64,000 nucleotides of DNA from assembly GCF_014652455.1 (NCBI RefSeq), contig NZ_BMYV01000002.1, positions 310,001-374,000 of the forward strand, in the 5' to 3' direction. The notes below the pieces were generated by a model. The model saw only the letters and a program-made list of their open reading frames with translations, searched no databases and was not told where the DNA came from. A program made the position numbers and the translations under genes. Shown piece by piece: positions 18,055 to 28,263 of the stretch; within the stretch, counting starts at the first letter, position 1; each line of letters starts with the position of its first letter. The DNA comes from Litorimonas cladophorae. GTDB taxonomy: Bacteria; Pseudomonadota; Alphaproteobacteria; Caulobacterales; Maricaulaceae.

Positions 18055-18170
18055 ATCATTCTCCTTTGGGTTGGTTCGATATGAACCCAAAGGACACCAT
18101 GTGATTGCGGCGCGATTATGCCCAAAATCGGGCAAAGCCTTACAATCCCGTCAGGTCGACGTCACTGATA

Positions 18171-19355
18171 TTAAGGTGTGAAGCTCGAATCCAGAATGGC
18201 CTGAAGCGCAGATTTAGCGTTGCGGTCCCCATCCCAAAGCAGCGGCGCATTGGTCCGTGTCACAGGCCAGTCTGCCAGCCACGATTCTGCATCGGAAATG
18301 CCCCAAACCGTTACCGAACTCAGACTGCTTCGCGCTGTAAAACCGTTGAAAAGTTCGCGGTAGAGAAGCGCCTGATCGCGAAGAACGGTGTCGGGGATCG
18401 CATCGCCATAGTCGGTTTGGCAGCCTGTCATATCGGCGAAACAGCTCGCAGGGTCGCTATAAACAGAGATATCAAGTTCTGTGATATGCTGTTCAAGTCC
18501 CATGAATTGATTATCGATTGCGTCAACGGCTCGAAAAACTTGAGCGGCGGGCATAGATACGCTGATATGCATCTGATGTCCGATACCGTCGACAGGGATG
18601 TTGCGGGCTAGAAGGTCTTGGACGACTGTAATGAGACGGTCGCGCTTGTCATCGAATTCCGTGCTATAGTCGTTAATGTAGAGCTTGCAGTCGGGGTCAG
18701 CCGCGCGGGCGGCTTCGAACGCCCAATCGATATAGTCAGCATTGCCGCCCGAGGCGGTCCACCAATTAGAGCGCCGGTATGAATCTCCCAAGCTCGCATC
18801 GTCCGTGATGACCTCGTTGACGACGTCCCACGCATAAATGCGGCCTTTATAACGCGTGACAACATCTGTGACATAGGTCTGCAGCTTGGTTTTGACTTCG
18901 GCAGGGGATCCACTCAACATCCAATTCGGGGCTGTCCGATGCCATAACAAAGTGTGTCCGCGTAGTTGTAATCCATTGTTTTCCGCAAACGCCATCAGCT
19001 CATCTGCTGCGGTCCAGTTATATTGACCTTCAGCGGGCGCAATGATGTCGGGTTTCATTTGATACTCGGCTGTCAGGGAGTTGAATTGCCCACTGAGGAT
19101 CGCGGCATCTAGAGAGCCAGAGCTTAGCTGTTCAGTCTTCGCGGCTGCGCCCACCAAGAAATTATTTGTGAAGGCGTTTCGGAATTGTCCGTCTGTTGGT
19201 GTAAAAATAGTGGGGGTTGGCGCAGGGGGTGTGACAACAACAGGCGGTGTTGTCGGCGTAGTTGTTCCACCTCCGCCACCGCCACACCCTGTTAGGGAGA
19301 GGGCCGCGCCGCCAGCTAAGAGTTTTAACCTGTCACGTGCTGTAAACATCCGCAT
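18171..19355 (-). CDS. GH10 endo-1,4-beta-xylanase lipoprotein
   Basis: The 394-residue protein has a lipobox (SLTGC) followed by a Gly/Thr/Pro linker. A single GH10 domain follows: LRGHTLLWHRTAPNW, acid/base Glu in AWDVVNEVITDD, QMHISV, and nucleophile Glu in HITELDISVYSD near the C-terminal third, then VWGISDAESWL. It should hydrolyse beta-1,4-xylan at the cell surface or periplasm. AAGGGGAA sits before the ATG. No carbohydrate-binding module is attached. Plant- or alga-derived xylan is the likely substrate. Confidence 0.93.
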   Translation of the reverse strand: MRMFTARDRLKLLAGGAALSLTGCGGGGGGTTTPTTPPVVVTPPAPTPTIFTPTDGQFRNAFTNNFLVGAAAKTEQLSSGSLDAAILSGQFNSLTAEYQMKPDIIAPAEGQYNWTAADELMAFAENNGLQLRGHTLLWHRTAPNWMLSGSPAEVKTKLQTYVTDVVTRYKGRIYAWDVVNEVITDDASLGDSYRRSNWWTASGGNADYIDWAFEAARAADPDCKLYINDYSTEFDDKRDRLITVVQDLLARNIPVDGIGHQMHISVSMPAAQVFRAVDAIDNQFMGLEQHITELDISVYSDPASCFADMTGCQTDYGDAIPDTVLRDQALLYRELFNGFTARSSLSSVTVWGISDAESWLADWPVTRTNAPLLWDGDRNAKSALQAILDSSFTP

Positions 19356-19520
19356 TATATTCCCCTTATTTATCTCGTCACCGGTCTTCTTTTGAGACTT
19401 TCATGACAGCGTTGTCATAAGTGGTAACTGGGATTTTTGGGAACGTCAAATCACAGCTCATCTATTTCCGCAAAAATTGATGGGAGGTTGGCGCTTAGAT
19501 GAGTTCAGCCCCAAACAAAG

Positions 19521-19554
19521 CAAGGCCACACATTCCCCCGAATGTGTGGCCTTG
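19521..19554 (-). terminator. Strong hairpin downstream of the porin-like gene
   Basis: CAAGGCCACACATTC (19521-19535) and GAATGTGTGGCCTTG (19540-19554) are perfect 15-bp arms around CCCC. The minus-strand side continues with a moderately U-rich tract, so it probably terminates the regulator/porin transcript. Confidence 0.6.
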
Positions 19555-19621
19555 ATCCTGCGGGAGCATAAAGCTGCACGCGGGAGTAGGGGGTAAGGGA
19601 GCCCCTTATGAGATAGCGCGC

Positions 19622-21316
19622 TTAGAAGCGGGCTTTGAACCCGATATTTATCGCATGGGCTTCGGTCTGATCATTGGACACTTGCTGTGGCGCGACGAAA
19701 GGTATGAAGCCTTTATTATAGACATATTCAGCGCCAAATTCGAGGTAGTCATTGACCGGATACTCAACCGACAGGGCGTGCTGCTGATTGCTTTGGAAGC
19801 TGGTCGGGTTGCCGCGCGCACTGATGTTGCCCGTGTCGTCACTAATATTACCCCAGCTGCCAACCGCGGCGATGTTCATGCGGCGGCCATAGACCCACGG
19901 CTTGATGCGGGCTTGCGCAACCAAGGTTGAGAGCTTTTCATCAAAATTGATATTGTCGATATCCGTTGTCGACCCCGCGGGATCGATGAGGAATTGCGGT
20001 AAAGGCGTTCCATCAATTGATTGTGGAATGGCCGCGCCCCATGGCTTTAATGTTGTCGTATATTCGACCATGGCGTCAAAGAATGGTGAATTATACTCTG
20101 CGAAACCGTTTACGAGGCTATTGCGGTATTCGATCAAATTTGCAGGCGGCGTACCGTCTTCACGCCCTTGGAAAGTGTGTGCCGTCCAATTGTCTCGATA
20201 GATCGAGTCGTGAAGATAACCACCGCCAACGGTGAAGGCCTTGCGTTTGTCTTCGCCGAACCTGAACTCTTTCTCCGCGTTGAAGGCATAATTGCCGATA
20301 TTGTTTTCTTCGCCGGCCAAACCAACGCGAAGTTGGCGTCCTGCTGAAAAAGCTGAACCTGTAATCTTGAACCCATTTGAATAAAGGCCAACCTCCAAAA
20401 CAGGCTGGTCACTGACAGCCCAGAAATAATGCGCGCCTTCATTATGTGTGAAGGCGTTATAGCTGTCGAAGTTGCCGAAATCGATCGTCTTGCGACCGAA
20501 GGCGGCGTAGAAAGGTGACTTCTCTAAATTACCGAAGACGACATAGGCTTTGCGGAGCTGAAATTCGTCTTGATCACGGCCATACTCTGTCTCCGAATAT
20601 TCAGGTTGAAGATAAAGCGTGGTCCAATCGCCGAATGTGGAAGTGAAGGACAGGGCAGCATGATCAATGGCAAAGACGCCTGCGCTATCGTCGGTGCGAT
20701 CCGAGAAGAAAGGAAAGCGGGAGAGGATCGGGAATTGTCCGTCGACCTCTGTCTTTTGCCATTTCAATCCACCTTGGAAGCCCGCGCCTAAATAGACTGA
20801 ATTTGGCTGTAGCGTCCCATTGGCGCGATTGGCCAAAAGCGTCAGCGTTTTTCCCGTCGTGTTTTCTTGCCAGTCCAACATATCCCGCGTGTGTAAAGCG
20901 TTTGTGCGAACGGTAATGCCGCCAATGTCGTGGCTTCGGGTGAAGCTGGACGCCGCCTTTGGGTCATAAGACACGCTGCGTGGCGCAGATAAACCACGTA
21001 ATCCTGCGAAATTTGAGGTTTGTGTCTCTGAATGTGCGACCCGAATATATTGAGGCGCGGATGTGTAACCCTGAACGGACTGGGCCATTTGATAGTCTGT
21101 GGCGTAGGCGGCGCTGGAGTCATATCCGTGAACCGCGTTGATCTGCGATTGAAGCCGCTGCTGTTGCCAGGAACCCGCTGGGACATAGTTTTGAACGCTC
21201 GGGCTTTGCCCTGTGAAGGCCCCGCGCAAGCCTTGGCTTTGGTGCGTTGCGGCAACAGGTACGGCGATTAACAGCGCGAGCGATGCCGCGCTTCCTAAAA
21301 GAATACGATGTTTCAT
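19622..21316 (-). CDS. Porin-like outer-membrane protein (LbtU-like)
   Basis: The 564-residue product has a signal peptide (VPVAATHQ). A variable Gln/Tyr-rich N-terminal region of about 110 residues is followed by a long barrel-like domain and C-terminal INIGFKARF, ending in the BAM-type Phe. The barrel segments (YLQPEYSETEYGRDQDEFQLRKAYVVFGNL, YAAFGRKTIDFGNFDSYNAF) resemble the LbtU siderophore-porin-like family; that assignment is moderate. ATG 21316 is chosen for the signal peptide and lies 28 bp after the response-regulator stop codon, implying one operon. Confidence 0.7.
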   Translation of the reverse strand: MKHRILLGSAASLALLIAVPVAATHQSQGLRGAFTGQSPSVQNYVPAGSWQQQRLQSQINAVHGYDSSAAYATDYQMAQSVQGYTSAPQYIRVAHSETQTSNFAGLRGLSAPRSVSYDPKAASSFTRSHDIGGITVRTNALHTRDMLDWQENTTGKTLTLLANRANGTLQPNSVYLGAGFQGGLKWQKTEVDGQFPILSRFPFFSDRTDDSAGVFAIDHAALSFTSTFGDWTTLYLQPEYSETEYGRDQDEFQLRKAYVVFGNLEKSPFYAAFGRKTIDFGNFDSYNAFTHNEGAHYFWAVSDQPVLEVGLYSNGFKITGSAFSAGRQLRVGLAGEENNIGNYAFNAEKEFRFGEDKRKAFTVGGGYLHDSIYRDNWTAHTFQGREDGTPPANLIEYRNSLVNGFAEYNSPFFDAMVEYTTTLKPWGAAIPQSIDGTPLPQFLIDPAGSTTDIDNINFDEKLSTLVAQARIKPWVYGRRMNIAAVGSWGNISDDTGNISARGNPTSFQSNQQHALSVEYPVNDYLEFGAEYVYNKGFIPFVAPQQVSNDQTEAHAINIGFKARF

Positions 21317-21344
21317 TGGATCAAGTCCCCACAACCTTCTAAAA

Positions 21345-22814
21345 TTAAGCAGACCGAACGTCGTCGACGTCCAGCTCGTGTTCCCGGACTTTGCGATAAA
21401 GCGTAGACCGTCCGATGCCGAGGCGACGCGCGACTTCGGACATGTGACCAGAATAATTATTAATTGCGAAAGCGATGAGATCGCGCTCAATGTCGCCCAA
21501 TGTGCGTAAGTGACCTTCACGGTCCATGACTGAAACCGCTGTTTCAGGCGTTGTCGGCTCTGCGCGTAATTCCGCAGGGACAAGACTTTCAATCGGGTTG
21601 GAATCTGCGGACGGCGCCTGCAATAGGCCCGGCATCAACCCCGAAATTTGTGGAAAATCTTGAGGGCGCAATTTGTGCCCATCAGATAAAATCATAGCGC
21701 GGAAAACTGTGTTCTCTAATTGGCGAACGTTTCCCTTCCACTCATGGGATTTCAATAATTCGAGCGTATCGGAGGTGACCCCTGAAACGTTTAAGCGCTC
21801 CTGAGCGTTAATGCGTTTGACGAAATGCTCGACAAGGGCGGGAATATCTTCCCGGCGATCGCGCAGCGGTGGAACCGCTATCGGAAAAACGTTGAGGCGA
21901 TAATAAAGGTCTTCGCGGAAACGACCATCTTTGACGGCCATAGCGAGATCGCGGTTCGTTGCACTGATAATGCGCACATCAACAGGCACCGTCCGTTTGG
22001 AGCCAACCGGATCGACTTCGCCCTCTTGAAGGACGCGCAGCAATTTGACTTGCATTTCTAAGGGCAGCTCGCCGACCTCATCCAAAAACAATGTGCCTGT
22101 GTGGGCTTCTTGAAATTTACCTAAATGCTTCGAATTTGCGCCTGTGAAAGCGCCTTTTTCGTGACCGAATAAGATAGACTCGACAAGGTTCTCGGAAATC
22201 GCGCCGCAGTTTACGGTAATAAAGGGTTTATCGGAACGTTCTGACGCACTTTGAATGGCGCGCGCAATGACTTCTTTACCGACACCTGACTCGCCCGTGA
22301 TCAGGATAGGAATATTGGCTTTTGCGCCGCGCTCGCCCATGGCGACAACCGAACGCATAGAAGAGGCATTGCCGATCAAGTCATCAAAGGATAGCCCGCC
22401 TTCCGTGGTTTTCTTCAGACGTTTAACTTCGCCGACAAGCGTTTTCATATCCAGCGCATTGCGGATCGAAACAATGATCCGTTCGGGTGCCGCCGGTTTG
22501 ACAACGAAATCACGGGCGCCCGCCTTCATGGCTTTGACAACGGCGTCGATGGAGCCTTTCCCGGTCAGAACAATGACCGGGAGGTCTGGACGCTTTTGTG
22601 CGAGCTCCACGAGCGTTTCCATCCCGTCGCGACCCGGCATTACGAGGTCAAGCAGCATGACATGCACATTGTCTTGATCTGGGCCAAGAGCAATGTTCAA
22701 CGCCGCGTCGCCGTCACCAGCTTGAAGGGTGGAGAATCCTGATTTTTCGACAACGGCCTGTAAAAGACGACGTTGCGTTGGATCATCATCGACGATCAAA
22801 ACAGTCTTGCCCAT
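21345..22814 (-). CDS. Sigma54-dependent response regulator (NtrC family)
   Basis: The 489-residue protein has a receiver domain ([13 protein letters not shown], phospho-Asp in [26 protein letters not shown]). An AAA+ domain follows with [15 protein letters not shown], the sigma54-contact loop GAFTGA and FLDEVGELP. The C-terminal Fis HTH is [20 protein letters not shown]. The order and motifs resemble Caulobacter TacA, but the match is not proven. It lies directly upstream of the porin-like gene. ATG 22814 begins the receiver domain; the frame is open further upstream. No cognate kinase is adjacent. Confidence 0.9.
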   Translation of the reverse strand: MGKTVLIVDDDPTQRRLLQAVVEKSGFSTLQAGDGDAALNIALGPDQDNVHVMLLDLVMPGRDGMETLVELAQKRPDLPVIVLTGKGSIDAVVKAMKAGARDFVVKPAAPERIIVSIRNALDMKTLVGEVKRLKKTTEGGLSFDDLIGNASSMRSVVAMGERGAKANIPILITGESGVGKEVIARAIQSASERSDKPFITVNCGAISENLVESILFGHEKGAFTGANSKHLGKFQEAHTGTLFLDEVGELPLEMQVKLLRVLQEGEVDPVGSKRTVPVDVRIISATNRDLAMAVKDGRFREDLYYRLNVFPIAVPPLRDRREDIPALVEHFVKRINAQERLNVSGVTSDTLELLKSHEWKGNVRQLENTVFRAMILSDGHKLRPQDFPQISGLMPGLLQAPSADSNPIESLVPAELRAEPTTPETAVSVMDREGHLRTLGDIERDLIAFAINNYSGHMSEVARRLGIGRSTLYRKVREHELDVDDVRSA

Positions 22815-23079
22815 AAAATTCACCCATTTGGCGGCGGTGGCGGTTGGTCCGTCACTCTCGCTTCCCAGAACATGACGCAGGGAGGTGAATTTCAGGTTTG
22901 AAACTATGGTGAAGAAAGAATGAATTGTTCTGGCGTCTTGAGCGCCTGTCTTGTAGGCATAATTTTGCGTTTTATAGCAAATAAGACGATTTCGTAGGTG
23001 GTCTACCACTTGTCTATACCGATTTACCGTGATAGCAGGCCGCCTTATTCAATTGACGAAGAATAAAGGCAGGCAGCAC

Positions 23080-23379
23080 ATGGCAGGCGGAACCTCAAAC
23101 TACAATCGCGGCTCTATGGAAGTAGAGGCGCAATCCGGTACATTTTCTGGATTTATGGGTGGAACAAAATATGGCGGTGCAGCTATCGCCCTCATCGTTT
23201 TAATGCCGACACTTGTTTTTGCTGTGAACATGGCTTGGCCGCCTGCGTTGGTGGCTACCGTTATTTTTGGATTTATTCTGGGTGCCGCGATGAAATTCAA
23301 AGGCGCGTGGTATGTCGGTCTTGTTGGAGCCGCGATTTTCACGGCAATCGTTTCAGCCCTCATCTCGCTCATCGCTTAA
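23080..23379 (+). CDS. aa3-type cytochrome c oxidase subunit IV-like protein
   Basis: The 99-residue protein has the short N-terminal MEVEAQSGTFSGFM motif that matches alphaproteobacterial aa3-oxidase subunit IV (form xxQxxTFxGF). About three hydrophobic segments follow, where canonical members have one, so it is an extended variant. It starts at ATG 23080. The transhydrogenase operon follows after 39 bp on the same strand, a linkage I have seen in related genomes. Confidence 0.7.
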   Translation: MAGGTSNYNRGSMEVEAQSGTFSGFMGGTKYGGAAIALIVLMPTLVFAVNMAWPPALVATVIFGFILGAAMKFKGAWYVGLVGAAIFTAIVSALISLIA

Positions 23380-23418
23380 TTCCCACCTGTCTGATACGTT
23401 TTAAAAGGCTGATCCCAC

Positions 23419-24564
23419 GTGAAAATCTCTGTTCTGAATGACGTTGCCTTACAGAAAAAAGGCGGCGCGGAGGCGCGTGTCGCTGCAACCCCGGAAACCG
23501 TTGCGGGTTATGTGAAAGACGGTCACGTCGTAACTGTTGCCAAAGGCGCGGGCGCGCGGGCTGACTATTCCGACGACCTCTATAAAGCAGCGGGCGCAAA
23601 GATCGCCACGACAAACCTGACGGCTGTTAAGGATGCTGACTTGGTTCTATCCGTCAACGGCGGGACCGAAAAACTCCTCGCTAGTCTGAAATCAGGCGCG
23701 GGCATCACGGGCGTCTTGTCTCCGACAGATAACCCAAAATATGCGGCGGCTTGTGCCAAAGCGGGTGTCACAGCCTATGCGCTGGACTATATCCCTCGCA
23801 TCTCGCGCGCGCAGGCGATGGATGTTCTGTCCAGCCAATCTAACCTTTCGGGCTATCGTTCGGTCGTGGAAGCGGGTGGCATTTATGGCCGGGCTTTCCC
23901 GATGATGATGACCGCTGCGGGTACGATTGCGCCAGCGAAAGTCTTTATTATGGGCGTTGGTGTTGCGGGTCTTCAGGCCATTGCCACAGCTCGACGCTTG
24001 GGCGCTGTCACAACAGCAACAGATGTTCGCCCTGCCACGAAAGAACAAGTCGCGTCTCTGGGGGCAAAATTTATCGCCGTGGAGAATGAAGAATTTAAAG
24101 CTGCAGAAACAGCCGGTGGCTACGCGAAACAAATGAGCGCGGAATATCAAGCGCTGCAAGCCGAGTTAACGGCTAAACATATTGCTAAACAGGACATTGT
24201 TATCACGACGGCCCTCATCCCGGGTCGCGCGGCACCTGTGCTTGTGACGAAAGCTATGTTGGGTAACATGCGTCCGGGATCGGTTCTCATTGATCTTGCG
24301 GTCGAACGCGGCGGAAACGTCGAAGGTGCGAAGCCAGGCGAGATCGTGACGACGGACAATGGTGTTCACATTGTGGGTCACTTAAACTGGCCCTCACGTA
24401 TGGCGGCAGATGCGTCCAACATGTTCGCACGCAATATCAAAAATTTTCTACCATTGGTCACAGCAGAGGACGGCGCATACGCCCCAGACTGGGACGACGA
24501 AATCATCAAAGGCTGCGCCCTGACAAAAGACGGCGAAGTTGTCCATGAAAGGCTGACATCATGA
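23419..24564 (+). CDS. pntAA: NAD(P) transhydrogenase subunit alpha part 1
   Basis: The 381-residue protein is the NAD(H)-binding domain I of proton-translocating transhydrogenase: [11 protein letters not shown] at the N-terminus, [20 protein letters not shown], the Rossmann segment [19 protein letters not shown] and the RAAPVLV loop. It starts at GTG 23419. Splitting the alpha subunit into two polypeptides is typical of Alphaproteobacteria. It overlaps pntAB by 4 bp (ATGA). Confidence 0.95.
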   Translation: MKISVLNDVALQKKGGAEARVAATPETVAGYVKDGHVVTVAKGAGARADYSDDLYKAAGAKIATTNLTAVKDADLVLSVNGGTEKLLASLKSGAGITGVLSPTDNPKYAAACAKAGVTAYALDYIPRISRAQAMDVLSSQSNLSGYRSVVEAGGIYGRAFPMMMTAAGTIAPAKVFIMGVGVAGLQAIATARRLGAVTTATDVRPATKEQVASLGAKFIAVENEEFKAAETAGGYAKQMSAEYQALQAELTAKHIAKQDIVITTALIPGRAAPVLVTKAMLGNMRPGSVLIDLAVERGGNVEGAKPGEIVTTDNGVHIVGHLNWPSRMAADASNMFARNIKNFLPLVTAEDGAYAPDWDDEIIKGCALTKDGEVVHERLTS

Positions 24565-24890
24565 CAGGCATGCTCATCATGGCGGGCGGCGCAGCTGTTT
24601 CGCCCCTCGTGTTTCAACTCGCGATTTTTATCATGGCGATTTTCGTCGGCTATTACGTCGTTTGGTCCGTCACACCTGCATTGCACACGCCTCTCATGGC
24701 CGTGACTAACGCTATTTCCTCGGTGATTATCGTTGGCGCGCTTGTGGCGGTTGCCGCGGGCTTGAAGGGCGGATCTGGAATTACAACATGGACTGGATTT
24801 GCCGCAGTCGCACTTTGTGCCGTGAACATTTTCGGTGGTTTCCTTGTGACGCAGCGTATGCTCGCGATGTATAAGAAGAAGGCGAAGTAA
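24561..24890 (+). CDS. pntAB: NAD(P) transhydrogenase subunit alpha part 2
   Basis: The 109-residue membrane subunit has three to four TM helices. The [25 protein letters not shown] motif and [13 protein letters not shown] mark the PntAB membrane domain II part. It overlaps pntAA and is one base from pntB, so translation is coupled. With PntB it forms the proton channel. Confidence 0.95.
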   Translation: MTGMLIMAGGAAVSPLVFQLAIFIMAIFVGYYVVWSVTPALHTPLMAVTNAISSVIIVGALVAVAAGLKGGSGITTWTGFAAVALCAVNIFGGFLVTQRMLAMYKKKAK

Positions 24891-24891
24891 A

Positions 24892-26301
24892 ATGTCTTTT
24901 GTCACCCCTGATATGGCGGCTGTCCTCTATACGGTTTCTGCTGTTCTCTTTATTCTCGCGCTACGCGGCTTGTCCTCTCCAGAGACCTCCCGCCGTGGTA
25001 ATACATTTGGCATGATTGGTATTGCGATCGCGATTGCCACGACCTTGTTTGTGTCCAATCTGGGCGGAACGGGCTTGTTGCTCGCGGCTGGCGGATTGGC
25101 AATTGGCGGCGCGATTGGCGCATTTATCGCCAAGAAAATCCCAATGACCGATATGCCGCAACTCGTGGCGGCCTTTCACTCTTTGGTTGGCCTTGCGGCG
25201 GTTCTCGTGGCGGTTGGTGCTTTCTTCAGCCCTGGCGACTTCGGTATCCTGTCTGAAGGCCGCATTAAGCCAGGGTCGCTTCTCGAACTTGGTTTGGGCG
25301 CAGCGATTGGTGCGATCACATTCTCTGGCTCGGTTATCGCTTTTGCGAAATTGAACGGAAATATGAGCGGTTCTCCGATCCTTCTGCCTGCACGTCACTT
25401 GATTAACTTGGCCTTGGGTCTCGGCATTGCTGTCCTTATTGGTATGTTGATGAAATCTGGCGGGACTGAACCTTGGATCATGTGGGCTTTGCTGGCTGCG
25501 ACCTTCCTTATCGGTTTCCTCTTGATCGTCCCAATTGGCGGTGCAGACATGCCGGTTGTTGTATCCATGCTGAACTCTTACTCAGGTTGGGCCGCTGCGG
25601 CTTTGGGCTTCACGCTGGGTAACTTGGCTTTGATTATTACGGGCGCATTGGTTGGCTCGTCGGGGGCAATCCTCTCTTACATTATGTGTAAAGCGATGAA
25701 CCGTAGCTTTATCTCCGTCATTCTTGGTGGCTTTGGCGCGGACGCTGCGGCCGCCGACACAGGCAATAAAGAGCAACGTCCCATCAAACGCGGCTCTGCT
25801 GCCGATGCGGCCTTTATTATGAAAAACGCTTCCAAAGTCATCATCGTGCCAGGTTACGGCTTGGCTGTGGCGCAGGCTCAACACGCGACCCGCGAAATGG
25901 CTGACGCGCTCAAAGAAGAAGGTGTCGAAGTTGTATATGCGATCCATCCCGTTGCGGGCCGTATGCCGGGGCATATGAACGTCTTGCTTGCCGAAGCGAA
26001 TGTTCCTTATGACGAAGTCTTTGAGCTGGAAGATATCAACTCCGAATTTTCAAACGCTGATGTCGCCTTTGTAATTGGTGCGAATGATGTGACCAACCCA
26101 GCGGCCAAGACCGATCCGACGAGTCCAATTGCGGGCATGCCGATTTTGGATGTTGAGAAGGCGAACACAGTTCTCTTCGTCAAGCGTTCGCTGTCTCCGG
26201 GTTACGCTGGGATCGACAATGATCTGTTCTACCGCGACAACACAATGATGTTGCTCTCCGACGCCAAGAAAATGGTCGAAGAAATCATCAAGGCGCTCTA
26301 G
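24892..26301 (+). CDS. pntB: NAD(P) transhydrogenase subunit beta
   Basis: The 469-residue protein has about nine TM helices (domain II) up to about residue 265. A linker and the soluble NADP(H)-binding domain III follow: IIVPGYGLAVAQAQH, YAIHPVAGRMPGHMNVLLAEA, VIGANDVTNPAAK and SLSPGYAGIDN. The complex uses the proton motive force to make NADPH from NADH. A strong terminator follows the gene. Confidence 0.95.
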   Translation: MSFVTPDMAAVLYTVSAVLFILALRGLSSPETSRRGNTFGMIGIAIAIATTLFVSNLGGTGLLLAAGGLAIGGAIGAFIAKKIPMTDMPQLVAAFHSLVGLAAVLVAVGAFFSPGDFGILSEGRIKPGSLLELGLGAAIGAITFSGSVIAFAKLNGNMSGSPILLPARHLINLALGLGIAVLIGMLMKSGGTEPWIMWALLAATFLIGFLLIVPIGGADMPVVVSMLNSYSGWAAAALGFTLGNLALIITGALVGSSGAILSYIMCKAMNRSFISVILGGFGADAAAADTGNKEQRPIKRGSAADAAFIMKNASKVIIVPGYGLAVAQAQHATREMADALKEEGVEVVYAIHPVAGRMPGHMNVLLAEANVPYDEVFELEDINSEFSNADVAFVIGANDVTNPAAKTDPTSPIAGMPILDVEKANTVLFVKRSLSPGYAGIDNDLFYRDNTMMLLSDAKKMVEEIIKAL

Positions 26302-26328
26302 CGCTGCTTCTCGCTATTTAACTATTTT

Positions 26329-26362
26329 AAGGCCGCAAATTTCAGAATTTGCGGCCTTTTTT
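26329..26362 (+). terminator. Intrinsic terminator of the pnt operon
   Basis: AAGGCCGCAAATT (26329-26341) pairs perfectly with AATTTGCGGCCTT (26346-26358) across TCAG and is followed by T-rich sequence. Confidence 0.92.
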
Positions 26363-26399
26363 ATAGCCAAAAAAATCGATTAAGCCGAAGTCGCGCAGG

Positions 26400-27068
26400 C
26401 TACTCCTCTTCGTCCCGCACTTCGTCTTCAACAAAATAGAGTCGCGGGGTCATGTTCTGTCTTGATAGCGCGAGCAGAACGGATTCGTCTTTTTCCATCA
26501 TCTGCTGATGTGCCAAGAGATTCGGGTAATCCTCCAATTCCATAGGTGTTGTCTCTACCCAACGTCCAATGATGTAGAGATAAGCATCTGCATAAGATTT
26601 TTGGCTGAGGAGCCACGGGCCTTTGGTCTCAGTAATTTTTGCATTTAGTTGCTCGAAATATTTATCTAAACGCCAATATGTTTTGTGTCGGGCCGCTTTT
26701 TCGGTCTTGGGCGCGTTTGCAAACAGGTTCGGATGGAAGTGGACTTTGAAAGCCGCGTGGACTTCCGAGCTGAGGAAGGCGAGGGCTTCGGCCTCCTTGC
26801 GACCCAGTTTTTTATCCCGCGTATAGGCCTCATGGGCAGCGCCACTGTGGGCCGCACCAATATAAGTCAGTATGGCGACAGTCTCCGTCAGCACGTCACC
26901 ATCCTCGAAGACAAGCGCTGGAACTTGGCCCTTCGGATTGACGGCAAGATAGGCCTCTTCTCTCAGTTCGCTTCGCTCCAGACAGATAACCTCAATCGGC
27001 GCGTCTTCCCATGCAATGGCGATATTGGCGGCGAGGGCGCATGTGCCCTTCATCGTATAGAGTTTCAT
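26400..27068 (-). CDS. Glutathione S-transferase, beta-like
   Basis: The 222-residue protein begins MKLYTMKGTCALAANIAI, with Cys10 in the position of the beta-class GST catalytic cysteine. The thioredoxin-like half includes NPKGQVPALVFEDGDVLTETVAIL (cis-Pro and glutathione contact). The helical C-terminal domain follows, and the tail is unusually acidic (DEVRDEEE). The exact substrate is unknown. A second GST-like gene follows upstream on the same strand. Confidence 0.9.
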   Translation of the reverse strand: MKLYTMKGTCALAANIAIAWEDAPIEVICLERSELREEAYLAVNPKGQVPALVFEDGDVLTETVAILTYIGAAHSGAAHEAYTRDKKLGRKEAEALAFLSSEVHAAFKVHFHPNLFANAPKTEKAARHKTYWRLDKYFEQLNAKITETKGPWLLSQKSYADAYLYIIGRWVETTPMELEDYPNLLAHQQMMEKDESVLLALSRQNMTPRLYFVEDEVRDEEE

Positions 27069-27120
27069 TGTCTGACTTTCCGATTGTAGACCAAAGAATT
27101 CACCGACCTAACAGTCTGGT

Positions 27121-28191
27121 TTAGGCGAGGCCCAACTTGTAATTATGACGACTTAACCGCTTTGCCACGACGAAATCTTTTATCAACTGGCCTTGGGTTC
27201 CATCCAATATTTTATCCGCGGCTGTTTTTTGTTCCGAATTCAGTTGGGCATATTCATCCAATGCCGCTTGAAGTCGAAATAGCGAGAAGGGTCGAGCGAG
27301 GGTCTGCCCTGTTACGCCCTCAACAGTAAATGGAACCATGCCGAGGGCGCGAGGTAAGTCCGTACCCTCAAATTTTGCCAGCCGTTCATTTATGGCCTGC
27401 AGGACCGGCAAATGCTCCGTATTGTGTCGCGCCAGAAGCGGCCAAAGCGTTTCTGGAACCACATGATTTTCCAGACGTGCGCCATCGCCATAATCGCCAT
27501 CGCGAAGACGTTCGACCCAGCGAGCCACATTCGGTGCATGGTGCCGCATAATATCGCCGCTGACCGGGTCGCGGTAAAGATGCGCATAAAGGGGTCCGTA
27601 AAGCGCGAAATCGGCGAGACTGGGTTGCCCGCCAAACAGGAAGTCATGCTCGTCAAAATGGGCGGACAGATCGGTCAGAAAGGTGAGGTAACTCGCCTCT
27701 ATAGCTGGTGCCGTTTCGTTGGTGATGCCCAGCATAGGAACCATGCCTTTGAACATCGCACCGCGCTTCGTACCGATTTCAATCTGAGTGTTTCGATCCG
27801 CCTCTGGCGCAGCCAATTTTCCGAATTCCTCCAGCACCCACGCTTCGTTGTAGGTCCAACGATAATGCATTGCGGGCAAGGTCAGCCATTGATCAGCAAA
27901 TGTGTGTAGAAGTTCGGTGATAAAGCGCTGAACTGGACCCGCCGGATAAACCGATGTGCCAGTCTCGTTCGCCTCAATATAGCTGATGATGTCACCCGTA
28001 TCTTGGACAAACGCCTTATTGGGTGTTTGTAGGACAGGTATGACGGGCCATCCGATATTGGGTAGCAGGACCGTTTTCATGATCTCAGTGGAGGGTGAAA
28101 TTTCGTTGAAATCTACGCCTTTCCATCGAAGATAGGCGCGCGCCTTCCCAGAAAATAGGCTCACGGGTGCAGCGTATAAAGTGTAGGTCAT
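27121..28191 (-). CDS. Large GST-like protein
   Basis: The 356-residue product has an N-terminal thioredoxin-like GST domain (MTYTLYAAPVSLFSGKARAYLRWKG, then VIPVLQTPNKAFVQDTGDIISYIE). An all-helical GST C-domain contains FDEHDFLFGGQPSLADFALYGPLYAHLY. An additional helical extension of about 100 residues lies at the C-terminus. It lacks the beta-class Cys and has Ser/Pro near the active loop. ATG 28191 is preferred to the further upstream codon at 28227 because the fold begins there. Its substrate is unknown. Confidence 0.8.
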   Translation of the reverse strand: MTYTLYAAPVSLFSGKARAYLRWKGVDFNEISPSTEIMKTVLLPNIGWPVIPVLQTPNKAFVQDTGDIISYIEANETGTSVYPAGPVQRFITELLHTFADQWLTLPAMHYRWTYNEAWVLEEFGKLAAPEADRNTQIEIGTKRGAMFKGMVPMLGITNETAPAIEASYLTFLTDLSAHFDEHDFLFGGQPSLADFALYGPLYAHLYRDPVSGDIMRHHAPNVARWVERLRDGDYGDGARLENHVVPETLWPLLARHNTEHLPVLQAINERLAKFEGTDLPRALGMVPFTVEGVTGQTLARPFSLFRLQAALDEYAQLNSEQKTAADKILDGTQGQLIKDFVVAKRLSRHNYKLGLA

Positions 28192-28263
28192 GCGGCAGGG
28201 AGTGCCGCATGAGATGTTGAGTATCAAGAGCCGACTAAGTTGTCGTCGGTCACAGAAAAACGA

